Assembly (NCBI GenBank): GCA_023627715.1
Contig: JAMAHW010000021.1
Coordinates: forward strand, 433,826-497,825
From: Periconia sp. R9002
Taxonomy: Eukaryota; Ascomycota; Dothideomycetes; Pleosporales; Periconiaceae
Direction of reading: 5' to 3'
DNA length: 64,000 nt
Shown: positions 10,699 through 20,415 of the stretch, piece after piece
Numbering within the stretch: the first letter of the stretch is position 1
Layout: each line of letters starts with the position of its first letter
The notes under the pieces: model-generated
What the model saw: the letters and a program-made list of their open reading frames with translations, nothing else
Databases searched by the model: none
What the model was told of the DNA's origin: nothing
Made by a program: the position numbers and the translations under genes

Positions 10699-11730
10699 TC
10701 AAAAGACCCACAATTTATCAGCCAGTGAGTCCTTCCATAGCGACGGACACGGTACATCTGTTGGGACGGGATTCCCTTGCGCATCCATAAATCCATCCAA
10801 AATGGGATGATAGCTCCCTGCAAAAAACGCTGCCGCACCACCAATCAGTAAGAGCAAGGGAAACAATACGAATAGTGGGAAATACACAACCCCATACCAA
10901 GAGCCCAAATTGGACCAGAAGTCACTAATGCCATCTTCCAACGGGATCATGAAAACTGTTATGGCCACAACCCAGAACACCACAGCTGTGAACATGCACA
11001 GCATGGCGGCGGTGTCACTGGTGTAATGTGAAACGAGACAAAATGACGCTGTCCAAAGCACCATCTTCAAAAAATCCAATTTCGGTCTCTCCAGCACGCG
11101 TTCGATCGTCATGGCCTCAACGAGGTCCTTTGCAATATATGTGTGTGGCATGTTTTGTGCAAGCAGCGACTGCGTGAGTATGACTAACCCGTTTATCGCA
11201 TATAGGTAATTTTGACGATCGGACGGCGTCGCAGCACCACGCGATTCTCTGCGAACGCCGAGAAGCACAGTCCCCGAACATTGGATCGCTAGCACACCGA
11301 GGATGAGGAGGCGCCCAATTTTATTCACTCCCGCTTCACTCTTCTGCCTCATCTCGGTTACCCATGGTGGGACACACAGTAGAGGCGTACTCGTGTCGTT
11401 GTAAGCCGCATGCATACCAATCGCCGCCGCCACGTAGAACTGGCGGGACCCCGTCCAAGAGGGTGCATTTAAGATCATACCGCGTTGTTGCGTATCTTTC
11501 CGTGCTTTAAGAATAGCCGAGCCAATGTCAAGAGAGAGAAAGAGCAGCGGGTACACTGGAAGAAAGAAGAAGAGGACGAGGCTGACGATTAGACTCGAGC
11601 TACGGACTCCACGTAGAGTGTTGAGACGTCCTAAGAGGCCTAGGACTGAAACCACGATAGCGATGCGTTTGACCACGACTTCGGCAATGCTGCGTCGTGA
11701 GTCTAGTGGGCAGGGTGGAGGTGATTCCAT
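10699..11730 (-). CDS. uncharacterised polytopic membrane protein
   Basis: A 343-residue intronless frame beginning at the ATG at 11730. I count about six or seven hydrophobic segments, among them IAIVVSVLGLLGRL, LIVSLVLFFFLPVYPLLFL, LLILGVLAIQCSGTVLL, MLCMFTAVVFWVVAITVFM and FPLFVLFPLLLLIGGAAAFF. The loop after the second segment contains NAPSWTGSRQFYVAAAIGMH. There is no signature I can tie to a transporter or enzyme. It sits in tandem with the reverse-strand gene ending at 9576, 376 bases apart. The intact frame and membrane topology support a real gene; function is unknown. Confidence 0.7.
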   Translation of the reverse strand: MESPPPCPLDSRRSIAEVVVKRIAIVVSVLGLLGRLNTLRGVRSSSLIVSLVLFFFLPVYPLLFLSLDIGSAILKARKDTQQRGMILNAPSWTGSRQFYVAAAIGMHAAYNDTSTPLLCVPPWVTEMRQKSEAGVNKIGRLLILGVLAIQCSGTVLLGVRRESRGAATPSDRQNYLYAINGLVILTQSLLAQNMPHTYIAKDLVEAMTIERVLERPKLDFLKMVLWTASFCLVSHYTSDTAAMLCMFTAVVFWVVAITVFMIPLEDGISDFWSNLGSWYGVVYFPLFVLFPLLLLIGGAAAFFAGSYHPILDGFMDAQGNPVPTDVPCPSLWKDSLADKLWVF

Positions 11731-13071
11731 GTTTTGAAGTGAGATATAAGTGTGACTCAGGATATAAGAGCAGAGATGTTTTTATGTAGAACATATTCAT
11801 CGGTAGTAGGACTTTTATTTAAAGGCTGGAGAGAAAACCAGGCTGACATTTACGGAGCTATTGACTTGACGAGCTGAAAACTAGTTCAGCCTTCCACGTG
11901 CCGTATATTAAAATATTGGCCCACAAATCTTGGCAGCCTCAAGCCACCAAATTCGTATTGGGAACACCACATGGTCATTTTCGAATAAGTGGTTTCGTAT
12001 CAGAAAACTATGATATGAGATTTAGATAGTTTATAGCACCATAGTACTAAGGGCTATCTCTACCCATACTAAAAGGAGGATCAGAAAACTATCGCGATGG
12101 TTTTTTGTGGTGTTCAAGTGTGAGTCGAGCTATTTTGAAGCGAGTTTGCCCGCGATTTCTGTGCCCCACAGTGAATATCCGGAAATACTGTCAAGCATTT
12201 CATGTGATTATGTAGTCTACCTTGCATAGACAAAACTCGCGCGTTAATAGAATCTTAACTAGATGGCGATTAGCCCTCGTGGGCGACATCGTGCGTCATA
12301 AAATATCCTGTGGATACTTTCGTATGAACGACTTCGGCCTAGCAGGAATGGATATAAAAAAGTCCTTGCCATTATGCGCAGTTTTCTTAGCGACAAGAAC
12401 AGTAATTATACTCTTACAGTGTACCGCGACCAGATTCTTAAGTCGATCGTAAAACCCTAGCTCGACCGATTTATACTCAAGGAAGTCCAGATAGTTCTTC
12501 AAGTAGTACCAAACTGCCGTCTAGGTGTGAATGTATTTGATATATTCCCCATTGTTGCAGCGGAGATGCTCTTGTACGGAATCGCCGCAGTAACGCTCTT
12601 CCAGCGTCCAGATAATCTGGAGCTTTACGTAGGCATTCCATCCCGCATCTCTAAGGAAGTGATCTCTTCGCTCCACCTGCCGCACAAAAAAAAGCTTGCA
12701 CAAACAGATTTCTAGCTTTCATACATTGTTCCAAGCCTGCGAACGAGGTTTCTATTTGTTCTAAAAAGTACTGTTCCACATCTCGGCGAGCTTTCACCCG
12801 TCTAGACTCTTGTCGCTTTCAAGCCTTGACTAGGTTCTGGGCATCGGTCACTGAGTAGAACAAAGGAACACTAACATGGTCGGCGTTTCCATCTTGCCAA
12901 CAAGTCTTTGTTAATCTTCAAATGTTGCAATTATGTGTGGGACAAAGGGCTAAATGGAACTAGGGCTTGATCTGTATCCACTGGGGTCCCTACTTCTGCC
13001 TCTTTAATTGACATTTCGCATCAAACATTCTTTTTCCAACAGACCTAAAAACCTAAGCTACGTTCATCACC
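11731..13071. other. about 1.3 kb divergent intergenic region
   Basis: Lies between the divergent starts at 11730 and 13072. Only frames under 80 codons occur and none has a motif. The last 60 bases before 13072 are CT- and A-rich, as expected for a leader. Confidence 0.5.
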
Positions 13072-13635
13072 ATGTCTAACGAGAACATACAACCCATCCC
13101 ATCCTTCGTGACCAGCCCTCCTGCAGCAGGCTTCCCTGGTCAAACCTTTCAGCAGGCAGAGCAAAAACCGCGGTCAAAAGCCGAAAAGCGCGCCTATGCT
13201 CGCCAGCAAAAGACTGCCGCAGGACCTTCGTCCCATCCCAAGCAGTCCTCACGTACGCCTCGCCATCCAAAACCGAAGGCCCACCTAGGAGACTACTCCA
13301 ACTTCACAGTCGAGCAGCTTGACGACCAGATCCACCTTCTCAGCGAACTGCGCAGGCTTAAAGCTAAAGCATCGCTGGAGGCGCGGGTCACGCGCGATGA
13401 AGCACCTCAGGTGAAGAAGCAGAAAGAGTTGTCTCCGCAGAAACTTGAGAAGATCCAGAAGCGTCGTGAGCAGCGCGCTGCAAAGAAAGAGGCTTGGTTA
13501 GCAAAGAAGACGGCTGAAGGCGGTGCTGGTCCGGCTGCAGAACAATCTGCTGTGGGGACTGAAGCTGTATCGTCTGTTGCTGTTGGCAAGCAGGCCACCG
13601 TGGAGGATGACCAGATCAACTGGGATGAGCTTTGA
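13072..13635 (+). CDS. uncharacterised lysine/arginine-rich coiled-coil protein
   Basis: A 187-residue intronless frame. The N-terminal third is Pro/Gln/Ser-rich and basic (PRSKAEKRAYARQQK). A short core, YSNFTVEQLDDQIHLLSELR, begins a charged helical stretch that runs through about residue 150 (KLEKIQKRREQRAAKKEAWL). The tail is Ala/Val-rich and ends in an acidic DDQINWDEL. The composition fits a nucleic-acid- or chromatin-associated protein, but no family is recognised. The ATG is preceded by TCATCACC, a good fungal start context. Confidence 0.7.
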   Translation: MSNENIQPIPSFVTSPPAAGFPGQTFQQAEQKPRSKAEKRAYARQQKTAAGPSSHPKQSSRTPRHPKPKAHLGDYSNFTVEQLDDQIHLLSELRRLKAKASLEARVTRDEAPQVKKQKELSPQKLEKIQKRREQRAAKKEAWLAKKTAEGGAGPAAEQSAVGTEAVSSVAVGKQATVEDDQINWDEL

Positions 13636-13972
13636 GCAAAATAAGACCTTGGCCTGATCTGAGTTATATACGAAGCGGTATTTCCTGTAGCGTGTACCTA
13701 TCTTTTCGTCACTGTCTTTTGCAATGTCTTTCTCTTTGGTCTCATTGTGCCTTAGTGTGAATGACTTAGTCACACGTTCTTTACCTGCAACCTTAGAGTC
13801 GCACCACAATGTATATCGCCATGTTATGTGTACAATACACTGTTCTTTGCACTATCTGCTGCCTTCTACATTTTAAGATAAATATTCTTCTCCGATATAT
13901 TACATCTTCTCTCGTTAAACCTACCTCCATTCCAAAAACTCTATTCTCCACCTTCTCACCCACGCAAATAAG
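13636..13972. other. spacer between two forward genes
   Basis: A 337-base gap. The second half is pyrimidine-rich with a run of CTCCACCTTCTCACCC just before the ATG at 13973, a typical fungal promoter and leader. Nothing else is seen. Confidence 0.5.
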
Positions 13973-14383
13973 ATGTCTACCATCCTTATCATCACCGGAG
14001 TGCTAATTGGCACAGTTCTCCTCCTTTTTTGCGCAAGCTACTACTCAAAATACCTACATGTCGTACACACCCGACGCCACCGCGCCTGGGCCCGTGAACG
14101 AGCCACCAAACGCAACAATCCCCCCAATGGCACCACCCTCCCTCCCAAATCTTTCACTCAAACCCATCTAGAGATGCTCCGTGCATGGAAAAAGACCCAT
14201 CTGGAACAAGACCCAGAACTTGCGCTTGGGAATAGGTTAGACTCGGATGAAACGCAGAAGGTTCCTCCTAAGGCGAAGGTTAGTGAGAAGATGAAGGTTG
14301 AGACTCCAACTAGGTTTAGCCTGAAGACATCTGAGTTTGTGAAGAAGGATATGGACGGGGTGGATGTTGATCGTAACCTCTGA
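13973..14383 (+). CDS. small single-pass membrane protein, uncharacterised
   Basis: A 136-residue intronless frame. Residues 3-25 are one hydrophobic helix (ILIITGVLIGTVLLLFCASYY), directly followed by a His/Arg-rich stretch (YLHVVHTRRHRAWARERATK) that should lie on the cytosolic side. The rest is polar and lysine-rich with no motif (FTQTHLEMLRAWKKTH, FSLKTSEFVKKDMDGV). Its architecture resembles that of the gene at 15764. The start context (ATAAGATGTCT) is acceptable. Function is unknown; it could be a signal-anchored regulator or a small organelle membrane protein. Confidence 0.65.
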   Translation: MSTILIITGVLIGTVLLLFCASYYSKYLHVVHTRRHRAWARERATKRNNPPNGTTLPPKSFTQTHLEMLRAWKKTHLEQDPELALGNRLDSDETQKVPPKAKVSEKMKVETPTRFSLKTSEFVKKDMDGVDVDRNL

Positions 14384-15763
14384 GGTCAATAGTGGCGTGT
14401 GGCACGGCTACTAAGCTTTTAATGCTGATTATACTGGTTTATAGTCATGCGAGACGGCGAATTGCGCAAGTAATCCGCAGCTAGTTTTCTTCTGTTGAAA
14501 ACACGGTGAACACTTTATCTTATACTTCTCAATATCAGAAGTTAAATCAAATCAATATCTTCACAAACTCCATACACAATTTTGTCGTCATCACAATGCA
14601 TTCCATCTGTTGTCTCCGAACGACCTTCAACCGCAGATGCTACAGTTATCTTATCCTACTTATGCGGACCTCGATCACTGAACTCTGTTTCGCTCCAGCC
14701 AACCATTTATATCCCATCTGTTATTTATGAAATTTGTCCCCATATTTGATAGAATGATTGAATTTCGCACCATGTGAATTTATTGAAATCCCTCTTGTAA
14801 GTTGCTATCCTATCTAAGTAATAGGATTAGCACGGACAGATTTTGCTGGCCGGAAAGCGATAGGGGTGACTTCTCGTCATGTTTCTATTAATCACAGAAA
14901 ATTGGCAGCACTAAGGGCAAAACTGGCGGGCTTGGTCAGTCGCAGATTATGTAGTTATCGAGGACATGAAAGTGAGATTTACATATGCAAAATCTACTTG
15001 CAGGCTTCATATTGATTAGATTCAGCCCTCTCCCCAACCAAGAAACGATTTCCGTGTTATAAGCCTCTATCTGAATAAGGAATGCTTTAAGCCTACAATA
15101 TACATTAACGTAGCATATCGCGATGCTTCATTTCTATTTCTGCAACGTGGGGTCATGAATTTGATATTGATCCTCACAGAGTAATACTACCCTGGGTATC
15201 GACACATGGTGGGGGCACACTGGCAACGTGGAGTCATATAAATTAACACAGTTTACAGGTGCGAGACGTACAAATAGACATGTATACAGTGTCAAAAACT
15301 TCACATACACGAGAGCCTCAAAATCCGAAACTAACTTTCTCGATGTAGACATACCGTGTACTTTGTTTGAGTTTTGGTATTAATCGAGCATACAGAGCAT
15401 AAAAAGACACATAGACTCTGTATCGAACATGGTACGACAACTTTTGACATTTGATTTTGGAACAAAGGGAACTTATGAGCTATTTTTGTTATTGATTGTC
15501 CCGTTCCAATTTCTTTGACTGGGATGCTTACCCATGTTACGCACATTGTATATCATTGGGTTCTACGATGCAGGACGTGTGTCGCAATACTTAAAAGTCC
15601 ACAATTCCTCCTTCTTTGTTTTGTGTGGCGTCCAAAAAATTGTCCTCCTAGAACCACTGAAAGCAGGTAGGCAACTGTCAGTCTCTGTCAACTCTTCAGG
15701 ACTCACAACCCGCTATCCTGCTCACCACCGGTTCCGCCTCACATCTACGGAGACACCCTCAAG
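14384..15763. other. about 1.4 kb AT-rich intergenic region
   Basis: No frame above 77 codons shows a motif. The stretch includes the 3' end of the upstream gene and the promoter of the gene at 15764. No repeat or RNA gene is recognised. Confidence 0.5.
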
Positions 15764-16534
15764 ATGAGACTTACGCGGCTGGATATCGTTCTAATCGCAG
15801 GATTCGGAGGTACGACTATCTTTGTCGTATTCATGGCTGTGGCCCATTGTCTTCATACACTCCATCATGAACGCCTCAAGAAGAGAAGGAAGCGAGATGA
15901 GGAAATTGCACAAGCCATACGAAGATCCCAAGGAACATTGCCAAATGTCCACTTAAGCTCTGACACCTTACCAGATACGTACGCAGCGAGTTTGCACGTG
16001 CAGATCGGTAGGTCCCCTCGAAACGATTTTGAGGAGATAGAGAACATGGAAGAGAGGCCGCAAATGGAAGGACGTCTTATGAGCAATTCTAACGACGCAT
16101 ATTGGCAGCCCGGGATGACAATACGTCCACCTGAAGGTGCTTTTACAGTACCAGATAGGGAGGCTGTTTTAAGACAATTAGTCTATAGAGATGTACAACC
16201 GGGAAGGATATCGAGTGACCTGGAAGTGACGGATGCGGTAGAGAGGCAGGGCAGTATGATGAGCTATGTGGGCAGTGAATATCGGAAAGCAAACAGAACT
16301 CGAGGTCCGCCAAATTGGCAACATGCGGTGCTGCGACAGGGCAGCTGCGCGAGTTACGCTTCTAGGCACGCAGATAGATCAGCGAGTCCATTAGGACTGA
16401 AGAGTACGTTGAATCCGAAAACACTGGACTATATGCAGGAAATTGAGGAATTGCCAAGGTCTTATCAGGTATATGATCCTGTGGGGAGGAGGACAATATA
16501 TTATGATTCAAAGGAGCAGGCGTTTGGGCATTGA
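15764..16534 (+). CDS. single-pass membrane protein with long soluble tail, uncharacterised
   Basis: A 256-residue intronless frame. Residues about 7-27 make one membrane helix (DIVLIAGFGGTTIFVVFMAVA), followed by a His-rich and very basic juxtamembrane region (HTLHHERLKKRRKRDEE). The soluble part has patches that look conserved: YWQPGMTIRPPEG, SMMSYVGSEYRK, ASYASRHADRSASP and a C-terminal YQVYDPVGRRTIYYDSKEQAFGH. I do not know a named family. The layout matches the smaller neighbour at 13973, so the two may be distant relatives or serve the same membrane. Confidence 0.7.
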   Translation: MRLTRLDIVLIAGFGGTTIFVVFMAVAHCLHTLHHERLKKRRKRDEEIAQAIRRSQGTLPNVHLSSDTLPDTYAASLHVQIGRSPRNDFEEIENMEERPQMEGRLMSNSNDAYWQPGMTIRPPEGAFTVPDREAVLRQLVYRDVQPGRISSDLEVTDAVERQGSMMSYVGSEYRKANRTRGPPNWQHAVLRQGSCASYASRHADRSASPLGLKSTLNPKTLDYMQEIEELPRSYQVYDPVGRRTIYYDSKEQAFGH

Positions 16535-17230
16535 TAGCTAGCCGTACCGTAGGTCGCGAAGCTATGATCTATCTAGGACAAAAATACAATAGACAGGTTT
16601 ATAGAAAAATCAACGCACGAGTTAAGCAATATATGGCAACTTTGGCCTAACGCAATTGTTGTTTTTGTTCCACGTGCACAATATTATTTGGCCGAAACAT
16701 TGGAACATTCACACGCTGATCAGATCAGTGGTTATGACAACTAGCCTGGCTATTCTCCACTTTATCCATGAATATTATTAGAGCGGCTTCAGTTCCTGGA
16801 TCTTCTCTGAGTAAGACAAAGCAGCCATAACCCTTCTAGGAAAAGATCGGGGTTGATGAGTCGATACCAGTGAGTTTGTCAAGGTAGTCTTGTTTCAATT
16901 GATTCTTCAAATATCCTTTGTAACTTCAGTTTGACTTTTGATCAACCATTTGCTCGCGCATACAAAAGTCTGAATTCCCTATTTTTAGACACTTTTTGTG
17001 CAATACTATCCAATGATGTTTGTAGGACTTAGGGGAGTGTATCGAAATCAATCTCTACCAAATACGGAAGTGTCATTGAAAAAAAAGACTCGTTTCATGC
17101 ACCTATCAATCAAATTTAGTACTTTCGAACAGTGGCAAGATAATACAAAAACAAGAATTATAGCATTCGAATGACCTACTGCCGAGAGTGGTAGTCTCCG
17201 TACTTTGCCCCACCATGCTCTTCTGTGTTC
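16535..17230. other. convergent 3' spacer, AT-rich
   Basis: A 696-base gap between converging genes. It contains no frame of note and no recognised repeat. Confidence 0.5.
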
Positions 17231-19690
17231 TCAATCCTCAACTCCATCTTTTCCAGGTCGCCCTTTCTTCTTCTTACCACCTTTTCCAGGATTTCTCCCA
17301 GCATTAGGGCCGCCATTATTCTGACCTTGATTCCTACTACCATTATTCTGGCCCCGATTCCCACTGCCATCATTCCGGCCTCGATTCTCACTGCCATTAT
17401 TCCGGCCCTGGTTTCCACTGCCACTATTCTGGCCTTGATTCCTGCTGGCATTATTCCGGCCCTGATTCCCACTGCCATCTTTCTTGCCATCACGGCCCTG
17501 CTTTCCCCCCTGTCTTCCTTTTGATGTCCCACCGGGAGAAGGATGGGGTCTATTGCAATTAGATTTAGAGCAAGATACGCCGTATCTACACATCGCCCTG
17601 TTAGTGTCGATTTTGACGTTTTCTGAAGTAGCGGGTCCGTGGTGAGCAAACTCGCAGTCTGCCCTCTTACAACGTCGATCGTAATTACAGAAACGAAGAA
17701 CGGGAGGTTGGGGTGTGAAAGTTGGGCTTTTCTCTATTTCATCATTTAATTCCCCTGAGGATTTAGAAGTGGATGTCCTTCTAGGTGACGGAGCAAGGGT
17801 CATAGGTACATCCCATCCGCGATTGGGATATGGCTTCGTATTCGGGTTCCATTCATTGCCATTTACATCAAAGTTTCGGAATGGGAAATGCTTCATTCGT
17901 TCGTTTGCTGCTTGTTCCTGATTTCTTAGTCGAGTGTCCTTCATTTTCTTGGAAAAGGTACGAGAATCAAACTCGTTGGTCCACTCAGCCACATGACTGT
18001 CTGCTTCAACGAGGGATACTATTTTTGGATTTGCTGGGAAACCATGAGGTTTTACTTGCATAGTCTTCTCAATGAACTCCTCGTCAACATTCGGTATATC
18101 GTCAATGTTGTAATCTGGTTTGAGCTGGCGAATAGCATGTTGCATCTTCAGCTTAAGTGGGAAAACTTGAGTGGATGCCATAGCCGGATCCGGTTCGTTA
18201 TGGGTTCCGCGGCCAAGATTGATAATGCGGGCCATTCGGTAGAACAATCGATCCCAGTTCTGCAATCGTATATAGAGCGCAATTCCTGGCCACCTTGTTG
18301 CGTGGTTGGGAAAGTACAGGATGAACTCCTCGACAGAAATACCCTCAATCTCGCTCCATGGGAGGTCTTCGCACCATGAGGGCGCATTCATGATAGGCCG
18401 TGCACTTTTCTTGATTGCTTCGCCTACCCTGCTTTGTTTCTCGAAAGAAGACCATGGACCTAGCTCAGGATCTTTCTCATCCAACTGCTTGTGCCCTTCC
18501 GGAATAGCGCCGGTCACATCGCAATATAACGGCGTGGAGAGATTGGCGTTTTCCCAGTCTGAGAACTTCATCGACACGGTTAAGTTGTTGCCAACTCTTC
18601 TGAATTCAAGATTCTCTGGGAACCCTTTGCCTCGCAGCATCATCTTTTCGCTTGACGTAAGCTCTATAACTACGTCTGCATGATCTGGTTGAGGGCTAGT
18701 AATTGGTTCGTCCACGTCCATCGGCGAGTAATAAGGGAAATCTGAGGAGAACATGTTTAATCTAGATGAATTAGGATCGGCAGTACTGTCCGTTGACTTC
18801 TTCTTGAAGTTTTCCGGAGAGTGAGCTTCTCGAGATGGTGGCCGGCGTCCGGAGCTTCTCATCTCGCCTGGTCCAAATTGCTGCTCACCCTGTTTGCCTT
18901 GGGACTTTCCAATGCGTTCAAATCTCCAAGTTGCTGAAGGTATAATGTTTTGTAGACCACCCAATCGGTCTTGAGGTGTTCGAATGTAATGGTTATTCGA
19001 CCGGTTCTGCCGAGCAGCTTCAATATTTATGGGCTGGTTGAAAGGTCCAGCATTTGAATAAGGAGCGATGCCTGCCCAGTGAACTCCGGTAGTATAGTGT
19101 AGCCAGACAATTCCATCCCATGGACGTTCTCCTTGGTCATTTCGACGAAAAACAGTTTCGACATTCACGGTGTAGGAGTCGTCGCCTAAATCGGTTAGTA
19201 TACCGAGTCCAAACTCGAGGTTATCTTTTTCTCCTAGAATCCGGAGAGTTGCGCTAATCTGGTTATGTTCCAACCACTTTTTTACCGTATCGGGAATTAC
19301 AGAACGAAATTCGAGCCTAGATCTACCTTCTTCGAGAAGAGCCTTGACTTCCGCAGATTGCGAAATCCCGTACAAAGTGTGGAATTTTGGGGGCATCTTG
19401 CGTTTTGACCTATATAGTGGTTTAAGGCTACGTTCGATTGCCCAGATTGCGCATATCCCGTCGGCAGTCGTGTGTTGGTATTTGTAACCAACGTCTAGGT
19501 AGTTTGCAAGCCAAGTAAGTGATTCGGGGTTGCCAGTGAATTTCGTAGGCGTTCGCGTATTCGTAGAGTTCATTATAGCCGGTAGTACAAGTTCGCACCT
19601 CTCTGAATTCCGATACGGGAAAGACCATTCGATTTTATTCCAAACTTCGGTAGCTTCCCACCATTGCGGGCAATTGGTGTTTGTCGACAT
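17231..19690 (-). CDS. large protein with cysteine-protease-like N-terminus, two CCCH zinc fingers and a 9-residue tandem repeat
   Basis: An 819-residue intronless frame; the ATG at 19690 is preferred because the 42 codons upstream are a hydrophobic, T-rich artefact. Residues 75-90 (TADGICAIWAIERSL) and 196-210 (WLHYTTGVHWAGIAP) place a cysteine (C80) and a histidine (H204) as in OTU-like or other papain-fold proteases; this is my inference, not an established family match. The middle (about 300-600) is mostly soluble with no known motif. Residues 668-683 and 701-716 are two CCCH fingers with C-x5-C-x4-C-x3-H spacing, as in Nab2-type RNA-binding fingers. Residues about 738-792 are imperfect copies of a Gly/Asn/Gln-rich nonapeptide, and the end is lysine-rich. 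An RNA-associated protease or deubiquitinase-like role is possible. Confidence 0.75.
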   Translation of the reverse strand: MSTNTNCPQWWEATEVWNKIEWSFPYRNSERCELVLPAIMNSTNTRTPTKFTGNPESLTWLANYLDVGYKYQHTTADGICAIWAIERSLKPLYRSKRKMPPKFHTLYGISQSAEVKALLEEGRSRLEFRSVIPDTVKKWLEHNQISATLRILGEKDNLEFGLGILTDLGDDSYTVNVETVFRRNDQGERPWDGIVWLHYTTGVHWAGIAPYSNAGPFNQPINIEAARQNRSNNHYIRTPQDRLGGLQNIIPSATWRFERIGKSQGKQGEQQFGPGEMRSSGRRPPSREAHSPENFKKKSTDSTADPNSSRLNMFSSDFPYYSPMDVDEPITSPQPDHADVVIELTSSEKMMLRGKGFPENLEFRRVGNNLTVSMKFSDWENANLSTPLYCDVTGAIPEGHKQLDEKDPELGPWSSFEKQSRVGEAIKKSARPIMNAPSWCEDLPWSEIEGISVEEFILYFPNHATRWPGIALYIRLQNWDRLFYRMARIINLGRGTHNEPDPAMASTQVFPLKLKMQHAIRQLKPDYNIDDIPNVDEEFIEKTMQVKPHGFPANPKIVSLVEADSHVAEWTNEFDSRTFSKKMKDTRLRNQEQAANERMKHFPFRNFDVNGNEWNPNTKPYPNRGWDVPMTLAPSPRRTSTSKSSGELNDEIEKSPTFTPQPPVLRFCNYDRRCKRADCEFAHHGPATSENVKIDTNRAMCRYGVSCSKSNCNRPHPSPGGTSKGRQGGKQGRDGKKDGSGNQGRNNASRNQGQNSGSGNQGRNNGSENRGRNDGSGNRGQNNGSRNQGQNNGGPNAGRNPGKGGKKKKGRPGKDGVED
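17313..17490 (-). repeat. 27-bp in-frame tandem repeat
   Basis: A unit recurs exactly every 27 bases, anchored by CCAT or a close variant at 313, 340, 367, 394, 421, 448 and 475 (all plus 17000). It encodes a nonapeptide around GRNNGSGNQ in the C-terminal tail of the protease-like/CCCH protein. About six or seven copies are present, each differing by a few bases, so the array is old or diverging. The length being a multiple of three keeps the frame when copies are gained or lost. Confidence 0.85.
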
Positions 19691-20014
19691 CGCGTTCTGG
19701 AAGATAAGTGAATCGTGAACAGGCGGCGTGAAATGAAATAAAATAAAATAAAATAAAACGAGAAACCGAATGAAAAGAGATAGAATACTAAAAAGAAAGT
19801 ATAGCGATGAGATCACAAGCTATGCCAAACTAAGCACTACGATTCTTGTTAACCTAGAATGATCCGAGCGCATGAAGGCTGTAAATACTTCATGCAGGCT
19901 TCAGTAACAATAACATTGTGACAACTGACAACGTACTAGAATGAATAAGACAAAGAACGTTGAGGGATTTACTATATTTGAATTTCTGTTTCTTTGGGAC
20001 TGAAAGAAGTTACG
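19691..20014. promoter_or_regulatory. promoter region of the protease-like gene with AAAAT pentanucleotide repeat
   Basis: A 324-base gap between reverse-strand genes. At 19731-19758 there is an AAATA/AAAAT run of about five copies within 70 bases of the ATG, probably in the leader or core promoter. Nothing else is clear. Confidence 0.45.
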
Positions 20015-20391
20015 TTAGCACTGTTCTTTGTTTTGCTGCGGCAGTGGCGGGTACTCTTGAAGAAATACTGCATCCTTCAAAGATATGAATGAGATAATTT
20101 GGTATTGTGGTGTCCTAATTATAGCATCTGAGTGTACTGGCGTAAATCCCTGAACACTGACTGTTGATAACGGATAGATGAGTGTTTTTTTGATCAATAC
20201 GTCGCCCAATCCCTAAAATCAATGTACAATAACTAGAAGAGATAGATAACAAAAAACTGGAAAATAGTATTAACTTATGAGACATTGTATGGTTTCCAAT
20301 GTTGCCCAAGGAAAAGGTAAGTTGGTACTATTCCCCTGGCTATGTAATCTATCATAGCTGCCAATTGCTTATTTGTGGTTAAGCTATACAT
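20015..20391 (-). CDS. possible two-exon small protein
   Basis: Exon 1 (20391-20284) and exon 2 (20212-20015) join in phase to 101 residues. The acceptor is good (GATTTTAG) but the donor GTCTCA is weak. Both exons read like genuine protein (TTNKQLAAMIDYIARGIVPT, LSTVSVQGFTPVHSDAIIR, IISFISLKDAVFLQEYPPL). I do not recognise the family. It starts only 25 bases after the stop of the next gene, so it could also be a 3' remnant or an alternative last exon connected with that gene. Without transcript data it stays tentative. Confidence 0.4.
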
Positions 20392-20415
20392 AAATTAGCA
20401 CTAGAAGATTACCAG

